DNA from: an uncultured Acetatifactor sp. | GTDB taxonomy: Bacteria > Bacillota > Clostridia > Lachnospirales > Lachnospiraceae | Direction: 5' to 3' | DNA: 64,000 nucleotides | Assembly: GCA_910589035.1 (NCBI GenBank) | Contig: CAJUSI010000098.1 | Coordinates: 62,001 to 126,000 of the forward strand | Part shown: piece after piece, positions 8,497 through 15,189 of the stretch | How the letters are laid out: every line of letters starts with the position of its first letter | Position numbering within the stretch: position 1 is the stretch's first letter | Translations under genes and position numbers: made by a program | Notes under the pieces: model-generated | What the model saw: the letters and a program-made list of their open reading frames with translations, nothing else | Databases searched by the model: none | Told to the model about the DNA's origin: nothing

Positions 8497-8516
8497 ATTA
8501 TTCCTCTATTTTTGCA

Positions 8517-8553
8517 GGACTCTCTACCAAGAGAAGACCTTGGCTGAGAGTCC
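8517..8553 (-). terminator. Intra-operon hairpin between peptide gene and permease gene
   Basis: GGACTCTC (minus strand) pairs perfectly with GAGAGTCC. A nested CCAAG/CTTGG stem sits inside, and TGCAAAAATAG follows rather than a clean T run. It may be a weak terminator or a processing/stability element that keeps the secreted-peptide mRNA more abundant than the ABC mRNA. Confidence 0.55.
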
Positions 8554-8561
8554 AGAATACA

Positions 8562-9020
8562 TTATTTCTCCTTTGTAGCACAACCATAATAACGCGGAGT
8601 TGCTTGATACCACATACTACACCCATTTTCAGGTACTACAGTTACATTGTTATAACCATACTTTGTTTTTGTTGTGGCATAACTTGCTTTACTTGTAGTA
8701 AATTCGGTATATGCATAGCCATATACATCTGCACTTACCCGATTTCCTGCGGAGTCTCTCTTATAAAAATAAACATCTTCTCCTGCAAACTCCTCATCTC
8801 TTAAATTCTGGTAATAATAAGTATCGATTTTCGCAACCAATTCTGTACCAGAAGTCCACTCCGTTGTAACATAGCCCGTCCCCTTATAGGTGTATCCACC
8901 AGCAGTAAGTTCATCTGCATTTGCAAAAACATTTACCGAACCTGCCAATGCAAACACCATCGCAAACGCCAGTGCAAACATCGCTGATGCAATCTTCATA
9001 ATACTTTTCTTTCTTTTCAT
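8562..9020 (-). CDS. Secreted protein/peptide precursor of unknown family
   Basis: A 152-residue precursor. The start at 9020 is chosen because GGAGGAGAG lies 6 bases upstream; an upstream in-frame ATG at 9065 has no such site. A classic Sec signal peptide (KRKK, then a hydrophobic Ala/Phe/Val core, then VNVFA before NADE) is visible at residues 1-32. The mature part of about 120 residues is rich in Tyr, Thr and Gly, with two Cys near the end (GCSMW and YYGCATKEK) that could form a disulfide. It resembles small bacteriocin-like exported proteins in size and in being followed by ABC genes, but I cannot assign a family. Its promoter carries putative AgrA sites. Confidence 0.75.
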   Translation of the reverse strand: MKRKKSIMKIASAMFALAFAMVFALAGSVNVFANADELTAGGYTYKGTGYVTTEWTSGTELVAKIDTYYYQNLRDEEFAGEDVYFYKRDSAGNRVSADVYGYAYTEFTTSKASYATTKTKYGYNNVTVVPENGCSMWYQATPRYYGCATKEK

Positions 9021-9255
9021 AGGAACTCTCCTCCTTCGTTTCCAATCGAATCTGTCTGTTCTCATTCTTTTCGTGCTACAATGTCCCGAGCCTTACACGA
9101 GACTCCAAAAAATCAACCCATTGGAACCACCCCTTTCTGTTCTGCCGCAATTCAGGAAATACTATGCCGTATTCCATACACAGACATATCTTTCCGCCTG
9201 CTTCAGATACCGCTTTCCAAAACTGCTTGTTACAGATACGTTCATCACAACTATC

Positions 9256-9315
9256 ATTATACTGATTTTTGTACGGAAAGGTGAATCTGACCTTTTTCTC
9301 CTTATTTCTGACCTT
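9256..9315 (-). promoter_or_regulatory. Putative AgrA-controlled promoter of the secreted-peptide/ABC operon
   Basis: On the minus strand, two AAGGTCA copies (cores 9309-9315 and 9288-9294) lie 21 bp apart. They are followed after 26 bp by TATAAT (9256-9261) with no good -35 box. Paired direct repeats two helical turns apart upstream of a weak promoter are how LytTR-type regulators such as AgrA bind. The transcript would have a leader of about 230 bases. The rest of 9021-9416 holds no gene I can support. Confidence 0.65.
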
Positions 9316-9346
9316 GACTTTTTAGTTATCCAATCTTGTCTCAAGA

Positions 9347-9410
9347 TTCAAGGTCATTTTTACGGCTTTCAAGGTCATTTCTCCACATCATGAACGTTTA
9401 AGAGTATAAT
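9347..9410 (+). promoter_or_regulatory. Putative AgrA-controlled promoter of agrBD
   Basis: TTCAAGGTCATTT occurs twice (9347-9359 and 9368-9380), offset by exactly 21 bp. After 24 bp comes TATAAT (9405-9410), again without a -35 match. The arrangement mirrors the divergent promoter at 9256-9315 almost base for base in spacing, which argues for one shared activator, most simply AgrA at 11537-12265. Confidence 0.7.
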
Positions 9411-9452
9411 TTTTCTATGTTATATAGAAATAATTCAGAAAAGGAGATTGCC

Positions 9453-10070
9453 ATGATTCCCCGAATCGCCAAAGGCCTCACAGCAAAGATGATTAATCGA
9501 AAAACCATTGAAGCTTCCATGGCAGAGGTATATCAGTACGGTTTGGAGCTGATACTTTCCACCGCCTTAACGACTCTTTCTATTATAGGTATTGCCTGCC
9601 TGGTGGACGCTTTTCAATACGGCCTGTTATATTTTTCTATTTCCATTCCATTGCGGGTAACCGTTGGCGGATATCATGCTTCCACCTATACAAGATGTTT
9701 TGTCATAAGTAATCTTGTGTATTTTACAGTGTCAGTATCGGCCAGAATCCTTTCTGCTCTCGCTATGCCATTTTCCTTCTGGATAATATTGTTGCTTGGC
9801 AGCGTCTGCTACATATTGGGAAACTCTCCGGTAAGGAATCCACATCATCCTGTCAGCAATAAGGTGCTCATGAAAAACAAATATTGCTCTATCCTCTTCT
9901 TATGCATAGACTGCTCTTTGATAATATTCCTGTATATAAAGCTACAGCAGTCCGCTCTGCTGAACCTTGCGGTTATTACCATACTGTCTGTCGCTTTATT
10001 CATATTACCGACCAAAATGAAAGGAGAGGTGAAAGATGATATCGAATATTCTGCTGAATCTGCTTGCTAA
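9453..10070 (+). CDS. agrB: AgrB-type autoinducer-processing membrane protease
   Basis: A 205-residue integral membrane cysteine protease that cuts and cyclises the AgrD precursor. The catalytic pair is visible in GGYHASTYTRC (His and Cys seven residues apart), and the downstream NSPVRNPHHP segment is also typical. About five to six membrane segments cover residues 30-200. The start at 9453 (MIPRIAKG) is chosen for the AAAGGAG site; the earlier ATG at 9417 would lie almost at the transcription start. The 3' end overlaps agrD by 35 bp. Confidence 0.92.
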   Translation: MIPRIAKGLTAKMINRKTIEASMAEVYQYGLELILSTALTTLSIIGIACLVDAFQYGLLYFSISIPLRVTVGGYHASTYTRCFVISNLVYFTVSVSARILSALAMPFSFWIILLLGSVCYILGNSPVRNPHHPVSNKVLMKNKYCSILFLCIDCSLIIFLYIKLQQSALLNLAVITILSVALFILPTKMKGEVKDDIEYSAESAC

Positions 10071-10161
10071 GCTCGCCTTGATTATGGCGAAATTTGGAGC
10101 AGGCGCCGCGTCTATAGGTAACAATTATCAACCGGATCTGCCTTCTCAGTTAAAGCAATAG
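10036..10161 (+). CDS. agrD: AgrD-type cyclic autoinducer peptide precursor
   Basis: A 41-residue peptide. An amphipathic N-terminal helix (MISNILLNLLAKLALIMAKF) is followed by GAGAASIGNN and the charged tail YQPDLPSQLKQ. The tail matches the AgrD family pattern Y-x-P-x-x-P-x-x-L. Where most AgrDs have cysteine there is serine, so the product would be a lactone, as in Staphylococcus intermedius. By alignment with Listeria (ring, then YEPKSP), the ring would be S-I-G-N-N; a six-residue ring ending at Tyr is the alternative. A strong AAAGGAGAGGTG ribosome site precedes the ATG. Confidence 0.85.
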   Translation: MISNILLNLLAKLALIMAKFGAGAASIGNNYQPDLPSQLKQ

Positions 10162-10168
10162 GTAAAAG

Positions 10169-10219
10169 AAAACAGCAGAAGACAGCCTTTTTATTTGAAT
10201 AGCTGTCTTCTGCTGTTTT
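10169..10219. terminator. Bidirectional terminator between agrBD and agrCA
   Basis: AAAACAGCAGAAGACAGC (10169-10186) is perfectly complementary to 10202-10219, an 18 bp stem whose ends give A and T runs on both strands. It serves agrBD on plus and agrCA on minus; the agrC stop codon lies at its edge. Confidence 0.9.
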
Positions 10220-11540
10220 ATATGCTGATCAATATATCTACATAGAACCATCCATCCCTGGTTCTATAATCTATGCTCCCATCATGCCGCGCTACCACAT
10301 CCTCTATACTCTGCATCCCCCAGCCATGGCGCAGCTTATCCGTTTTGTGTGTCTGAAATCGTCCGTTTCTCATCACCGGTTCTGTCTGATAGTCATTATG
10401 CACCTGAACCAGCAGCATCCCCTGATGTTCTTTGATCAGTACACGAATTTCGCTCCGGGCCGCTTCCAGGGCATTTTCCAGCAGATTGCCGAACAATGCG
10501 CACAATTCCCTCTTTTCTATACTGATATCCTGCAGAAACATCTGTGCTTCGATCGATAGGGATATCGCCTTCTCTTCCGCTTTTCTCTCCATCCCTCCCA
10601 ACAGCGCATCTATCATATCGATGCCGGTTCTTGTTTTTACATCCAGGGGCACTGCAGATTCTTTCATGCTTTTAATATACCTTTTTGCGTCCTCCACATT
10701 GCCCTGATCCAGCATATAATCCATTGCATTCAGATGATGCTTCATATCGTGGTACAGTTTCGCATTGTTGCAGTAGAAATCGCTGAACTGTGCATATTTA
10801 TCTTCCAGTATCCTATTCTGGTTGTCAAGAGTCCGCATCTTCTCCTGCATTTTCCTTTCCCTCATGACTGCATATATAAAGAAAATGACTCCGATTGTAA
10901 TACCCAAAAAAAGGTACCATGTTTTATTAATACTAATATCGAAACTCAATACCATTTGTTGAAAGATAAAAGCATAGCCAAACCACCAAAGCACGGATAC
11001 ATAGGCAAAAGTTTTAATACGGTATCCTATATGTTTCCATTTATTTAACTTGCAGATAAGGAAAAAACAAAAAAAGCACCATATCGGTCCGCATATCAAC
11101 TGGTAAATGATTCGGATCCATCCCTGCTCCGCTGTTGTCTGGTAGACCAATGCCTCACCGCCAAGCATTCCTGTCAAAGATACTTCCGTTCCTCCAACGA
11201 CTGCAAGAGCAAAAAAGTATACTCCCACCACACCCATTGCATTTACAAAATCACACTTCCAAAAGATATAAGTCATCAGGATGCCCAACAACAATATAGT
11301 AATGAACGTATAAGAAGACACCAGCATAAATTGATTCATAATCATTGTCACAGTCACCGGAATCAAAATCCGTATCCCCTGCATCAGCCGATGCCGATGA
11401 CTCTGCCCGGAGAACCCCTTTCCTGCTCCCCTGCGGAATCCCCTCCTTCTGTCGAAAAACAAATCCACAAAACGCCACAGCCAGTACACCTCATTAACAG
11501 TACAGGAAATGTCCACCAGATTTGCCAGAAGCAAAGTCAT
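10218..11540 (-). CDS. agrC: AgrC-like sensor histidine kinase (GHKL family)
   Basis: A 440-residue kinase predicted to sense the cyclic AgrD peptide. Six or so membrane segments occupy residues 55-230, then a coiled coil, then the phosphoacceptor motif YHDMKHHLNAM (His near residue 286). A GHKL ATPase domain follows with the N box GNLLENALEAA and the glycine-rich HGWGMQSI. The ATG overlaps the agrA stop (11537-11540). It differs from orthodox HisKA kinases, as expected for the HPK10/AgrC group. Confidence 0.9.
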   Translation of the reverse strand: MTLLLANLVDISCTVNEVYWLWRFVDLFFDRRRGFRRGAGKGFSGQSHRHRLMQGIRILIPVTVTMIMNQFMLVSSYTFITILLLGILMTYIFWKCDFVNAMGVVGVYFFALAVVGGTEVSLTGMLGGEALVYQTTAEQGWIRIIYQLICGPIWCFFCFFLICKLNKWKHIGYRIKTFAYVSVLWWFGYAFIFQQMVLSFDISINKTWYLFLGITIGVIFFIYAVMRERKMQEKMRTLDNQNRILEDKYAQFSDFYCNNAKLYHDMKHHLNAMDYMLDQGNVEDAKRYIKSMKESAVPLDVKTRTGIDMIDALLGGMERKAEEKAISLSIEAQMFLQDISIEKRELCALFGNLLENALEAARSEIRVLIKEHQGMLLVQVHNDYQTEPVMRNGRFQTHKTDKLRHGWGMQSIEDVVARHDGSIDYRTRDGWFYVDILISI

Positions 11541-12265
11541 CTCAGTCCCTCCTTCTCCATCCAGTATTCCCTGACCCTGTTCTTCAGCTCCGTCAGTCTG
11601 TCTCTGCTGACATTCAGGCGGGTACCGTCTGTCAATATGAGCTCTTCCCCGTCAATCCGTGCAATCTGCGACAGATTTACGATACACCTCCTGTCCATCC
11701 ATATGAAATCCTCCTGCGGCAGCCCTTTATAGACCTGGCGCAGCGTCCTGCGGACCTTCGTATGCTCCCCATTTGTTTTTTCTATGTATGCGTATTTTTC
11801 CTGATGCCAGATATAGGTGATGCTCCTGAGCGGAATTTTCTCCAGCATCCTCTGGTTCTCGGCGACATAATACTTCCCGTCCCTGTCAAACGCCAGTCTC
11901 ATCGCCTCCGTCACAGCCGCAGGCAGCATCTCCTCCCTGCACTTTTTCGGCACAAAGCGGAACGGCTGCATCTCGAATGCCTTAAAGACATACTTTTCAT
12001 AGGAAGTCACGAAAATAACGAGAGCATCCGGCAGATATCTCTTTATTTCACCGGTTAATGCCATCCCATCCAGTTCCGGCATCTCAATGTCCAGCAGGAG
12101 AATGTCAAAGTATTCCCCCTCCTCCACTTCGTACAGCAATGCCTTACTGCTGCTGTACGCCCTGCACTCGCATATCTTCTGTTCCCTCCGGCAGCATTCT
12201 TTTACCACTTCCTCTGCCATACCTGTCTCTTTCTCGTCATCATCGCAGATTGCAATACGTACCAT
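11537..12265 (-). CDS. agrA: AgrA-like LytTR response regulator
   Basis: A 242-residue regulator. The receiver domain (residues 1-120) has acidic ICDDDE, phosphoacceptor Asp in LLLDIEMPELDG (near 59), and Thr/Lys in FVTSYEKY and FVPKK. A LytTR DNA-binding domain (about 135-238) contains the YAYIEKTNGEH and WMDRRCIVNLSQIARI segments. LytTR proteins bind paired direct repeats, consistent with the AAGGTCA repeats in the 9.3 kb promoters. It is the first gene of the agrAC pair here and is read toward agrC. Confidence 0.93.
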   Translation of the reverse strand: MVRIAICDDDEKETGMAEEVVKECCRREQKICECRAYSSSKALLYEVEEGEYFDILLLDIEMPELDGMALTGEIKRYLPDALVIFVTSYEKYVFKAFEMQPFRFVPKKCREEMLPAAVTEAMRLAFDRDGKYYVAENQRMLEKIPLRSITYIWHQEKYAYIEKTNGEHTKVRRTLRQVYKGLPQEDFIWMDRRCIVNLSQIARIDGEELILTDGTRLNVSRDRLTELKNRVREYWMEKEGLR

Positions 12266-12280
12266 ACCTCACCTCTTTTA

Positions 12281-12538
12281 TCATTCTCTCGTAAACAGAT
12301 ATACCCTCTGCCGTTCTATGTCAAGAAGCCATGCCCCCTCTTCCAGCACCAGAAGTTCAAACACCGCGCCATTCTTACCCCCTTGGTAGATTTGACTGCC
12401 CTGGATACGGTTCCGAACCCGCCTGACAATGTCCTCAGCAGTCCATCCTGCGCTCTCCTCTTTCACCGCTGCCCTCGGCCATCTTCCCAGCACCTCCCGA
12501 ACCCTGGAAACAGAGGGCCTGATGCGGGTAAATCCCAT
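12281..12538 (-). CDS. Hypothetical protein, probably the C-terminal half of a frameshifted gene
   Basis: An 85-codon frame beginning MGFTRIRPSVSR. No ribosome site precedes its ATG, and the same frame stays open upstream for about 22 more codons (to near 12605), overlapping the end of the frame at 12559-12735. The two are best read as one gene of about 150 residues broken by a frameshift near 12585-12605. The product has no motif I recognise. It lies 15 bp upstream of agrA and is probably co-transcribed. Confidence 0.4.
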   Translation of the reverse strand: MGFTRIRPSVSRVREVLGRWPRAAVKEESAGWTAEDIVRRVRNRIQGSQIYQGGKNGAVFELLVLEEGAWLLDIERQRVYLFTRE

Positions 12539-12558
12539 CTCGTCATATGCTCTTCTGA

Positions 12559-12735
12559 TCAGCGAAACCGCCTCCAGACAGACAGATCCTCCGTCTTATC
12601 GTAACAGTCCTGCAGCCACTCCATAGCCTCCTGTAAAAGTACGGATGGAGCTCCCCCCGCCGCTGCATAGGCTTCCGCCGCAAATTTTATGATCTCCAGG
12701 TTTTGATTTCCGCCGTCTAATCTCAATTTTAACAT
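12559..12735 (-). CDS. Short hypothetical protein, probably the N-terminal half of the same gene
   Basis: A 58-residue frame starting MLKLRLDGGNQN with a weak AAGGAAA site, acidic and Ala-rich (FAAEAYAAAGG), stopping at TGA 12559. The adjoining downstream frame (12281-12538) continues in a different register. It may be an authentic small gene, or the start of a frameshifted gene preceding agrA. Function unknown. Confidence 0.4.
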   Translation of the reverse strand: MLKLRLDGGNQNLEIIKFAAEAYAAAGGAPSVLLQEAMEWLQDCYDKTEDLSVWRRFR

Positions 12736-13022
12736 TTTCCTTTCTTTTTTTCAATCATTTCAATCCCGCCGCTAACCTTACACTGCGAATCCCCCCGTAT
12801 CCTGCGGCCGTTTTCCATCCGGCCTTCAGAATCTCCTTTTGTATTTTACCATCTTATTTTGTACCGGTGCGAAGCCGACCTTATTCTCCGCATATCTGCC
12901 CCTGAAATCCACAGCACAAGAAAATATCCGAAATTCATCAGAATGCAAAGCAAATATATAAAATCGGAGCTGGTTTACACGGATAGGAAAGGAACCGCCT
13001 TCCCTATGCGAACCTGCCCATA
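12736..13022. other. Intergenic region upstream of the agrCA operon
   Basis: The 287 bases between the hypothetical gene and the gpsA terminator hold no open frame or RNA gene I can support. The promoter for the minus-strand agr operon must lie here, but I see no convincing -35/-10 pair or AAGGTCA repeats. Confidence 0.35.
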
Positions 13023-13052
13023 GAAAAAGGAGCTCACCCGCAGGCAGCTCCT
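13023..13052 (-). terminator. Rho-independent terminator after gpsA
   Basis: On the minus strand AGGAGCT and AGCTCCT (7 bp stem, 11-base loop) are followed directly by TTTTTC, about 50 bp past the gpsA stop. Confidence 0.8.
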
Positions 13053-13104
13053 CTCACTCTCAAAGCCATATGAAATCCTCAATTTTCTCTGTGCTCCGTT
13101 CCCG

Positions 13105-14115
13105 CTACGCAGGCCAGGGCAGGTCCGACACCTCCAGCTTCTTATCCCTGAGCATCAGCTCCTTCACCGCCTGCTCCGCACTCTTTCCCTCGAACAGCAC
13201 CTGGTTTACCTGCTCGATGATGGGCAGCTGGACATTGTATTTCGCCGCCAGCTCCATGGCCGCTCTGGCGGAGTATACGCCTTCCACCACCATCCTGACT
13301 TCCGCCATGGCCTCCTCGCAGGTCTTTCCCTGTCCGATGAGGATTCCTGCCCGGCGGTTTCTGGAATGCATGCTGGCACAGGTCACAATCAGGTCCCCGA
13401 TGCCCGTAAGCCCGCAGAAGGTCTCGAACTTTCCGCCCATGGCGGTGCCCAGCCTGGCGATCTCCGTGATTCCCCTGGTGATCAGCGCCGCCTTGGTGTT
13501 ATCCCCGTAGCCCAGCCCGTCGGCAATTCCTGCGGCCAGGGCCACCACGTTTTTCAGGGAGCCCCCCAGCTCCATCCCCAGAATATCCGGGCTGATATAG
13601 ACGCGGAAGGCCTCGTTCATAAACAGATTCTGGATATATTCCGCCGTGGCCTTGGATTTTGCTCCCACAACGATGGTGGTGGGAATCCCCCGGCCCACCT
13701 CTTCCGCATGGGAGGGCCCCGACATCACCGCCACATCCGCCTGGGGAATCTCCTGCTCTATGATCTCCGAGAGGGTCATCACCGTGTGCTCCTCGATTCC
13801 CTTGGCCACATTCAGGATCTTCTGTCCTGACGCCACCAGGGCGCTGAGCCGCCGGGCCGTCTCCCTGGTGTAGGAGCTCGCCACCGCCATCACCAGCAGG
13901 TCCTTCCCTTCCACCGCCTCCCGGTCGTCAGCAGTAAACAGCATATCCTCCGCCAGCTTTACCCCAGGCAACATCTTATGCTCGCGGTTCTCCTTAAGCA
14001 TTGCCACTTCCTTCTCCAAAGCGGACCAGACCGTAATCTCATGTCCGTTCCCGTGCAGCAATACCGCGATTGCAATTCCCCAGCTTCCTCCTCCGATAAT
14101 TCCTATCCTTGCCAT
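13105..14115 (-). CDS. gpsA: NAD(P)-dependent glycerol-3-phosphate dehydrogenase
   Basis: A 336-residue enzyme that reduces dihydroxyacetone phosphate to sn-glycerol 3-phosphate for phospholipid synthesis. The dinucleotide-binding GGGSWGIA is at residues 8-15, KGIEEHT near 115, the catalytic Lys region GSLKNVVALAAGI near 185-198, and GLTGIGDLI near 246. Length is normal. It sits downstream of plsY, which uses its product, with a truncated Uma2 relic between them, and is followed by a clear terminator. Confidence 0.95.
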   Translation of the reverse strand: MARIGIIGGGSWGIAIAVLLHGNGHEITVWSALEKEVAMLKENREHKMLPGVKLAEDMLFTADDREAVEGKDLLVMAVASSYTRETARRLSALVASGQKILNVAKGIEEHTVMTLSEIIEQEIPQADVAVMSGPSHAEEVGRGIPTTIVVGAKSKATAEYIQNLFMNEAFRVYISPDILGMELGGSLKNVVALAAGIADGLGYGDNTKAALITRGITEIARLGTAMGGKFETFCGLTGIGDLIVTCASMHSRNRRAGILIGQGKTCEEAMAEVRMVVEGVYSARAAMELAAKYNVQLPIIEQVNQVLFEGKSAEQAVKELMLRDKKLEVSDLPWPA

Positions 14116-14150
14116 AGTTCCCCTTCCTGCAGATTATTTTTTGTATCGTT

Positions 14151-14408
14151 TTACTCTATCCCGTCAAATATTTTGTCAAAATCAATTCCGATATGCGGAA
14201 AATGAATCAAATGCAGTCCTTCTTTATTCTCATTTGTGATGGTATCGATCAGATAATATTTCGGTTCCTCATTTTCATAATCAAGATCATACATTTCGAT
14301 AGTGCGCTTTTGAATATCAATAATCCAGGATTCCGGGATTTTCTCTTCCCGACAGCTCTCTCTTGTTGACATAATGTCCTTCTGTAGCAACATTATACCA
14401 GATTCCAC
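14151..14408 (-). pseudogene. C-terminal fragment of a Uma2-family endonuclease-like gene
   Basis: The frame contains IPESWIIDIQKRTIEMYDL, which matches the conserved end of Uma2/DUF820 proteins (the E/V-Y-W-I-V-D ... V-Y pattern), but only about 70 of the usual 180-200 residues. The first 15-20 codons look unrelated and there is no good ribosome site. A separate N-terminal fragment of the same family lies far away at 56827-56902. It interrupts the otherwise tight plsY-gpsA spacing. Confidence 0.65.
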
Positions 14409-14497
14409 ACCTTTTTCAAGCTGTCAGTTCCGTCAAGCAGTCAGTTCTGCTTTACTCTACTATGGATCCCCGATCTGCTAAATCTACAATAAAAAGC

Positions 14498-15184
14498 TCA
14501 GTTTTCCTCTTTTTTCTCTTCCTTCGCCCCGTCATCCGGCTTGTTCTTCTTATGAAGGTAGGTCTTCCTCTCATTCCCGTGGATCAGGCGCAGGATATTC
14601 TCCCTGTGCCGCCAGTATGCCATCCCCGCCAGCAGGAAGGAGATCAGATACATTTCATACAGCTGCGCCTGTGTGGTCCCGGCAAATACGCCCATCTGCC
14701 CGCAGACCACCATCTCGATCACAAACCCCAGGTATACCAGCAGGGATCCCAGAGAGACATAATGGGTGGTGAAGAAAATGCCGAAGAACACCGCAACGCC
14801 CATCACAATAAAGTAGGGGTGAAAAGACAGAATCAGCCCTGCCGTGGCCGCAATTCCCTTTCCTCCCTTGAAATTCATGTAAAAGGGAAAATTATGCCCC
14901 AGAACTGCCCCCGCTCCCGTATAGAGGCAGAGAAGGTATATGGTTTCGGGATGACCGGCGCCGAAGAGAAGCCGCACGGTCACAACCGCCGCAATACATT
15001 TTATAATATCCCCCGCCAGCACAATCAGCCCCGCCTTTGTCCCCAATACCCTTAAGGCATTCGTGGTGCCGGCGTTTCCGCTGCCGTATTTCCTGATATC
15101 GATTCCATGAGCCCTGCCATAGAAATACGAGGTCTGAATCAGTCCGAAAGCATAGCCAATGATCAAACAAATAATCCTCTCCAT
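14498..15184 (-). CDS. plsY: Glycerol-3-phosphate acyltransferase PlsY
   Basis: A 228-residue membrane enzyme that transfers acyl from acyl-phosphate to glycerol 3-phosphate, the first step of phosphatidic acid synthesis. Conserved motifs are visible: GSGNAGTTNALR near residues 36-47, GHNFPFYMNFKGGKGIAATAG near 99-119, and a later HRENILRLIHG. About five membrane segments. The C-terminal tail after residue 210 is highly charged. It starts 5 bp after the der stop, so it is translationally linked to der; the acyl-phosphate source PlsX is encoded at 53189. Confidence 0.95.
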   Translation of the reverse strand: MERIICLIIGYAFGLIQTSYFYGRAHGIDIRKYGSGNAGTTNALRVLGTKAGLIVLAGDIIKCIAAVVTVRLLFGAGHPETIYLLCLYTGAGAVLGHNFPFYMNFKGGKGIAATAGLILSFHPYFIVMGVAVFFGIFFTTHYVSLGSLLVYLGFVIEMVVCGQMGVFAGTTQAQLYEMYLISFLLAGMAYWRHRENILRLIHGNERKTYLHKKNKPDDGAKEEKKEEN

Positions 15185-15189
15185 ATATT

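Noticed and set aside
8562..9020. Assignment of the secreted protein to the lactococcin 972 family
   Set aside because: Size and nearby ABC genes fit loosely, but I do not see the family's characteristic mature sequence, and the permeases are FtsX-like pairs rather than its usual single large membrane protein.
9162..9245. Small 27-codon frame (MNVSVTSSFGKR...) in the leader of the secreted-peptide operon
   Set aside because: It has no ribosome site and begins almost at the predicted transcription start, so translation is unsupported.
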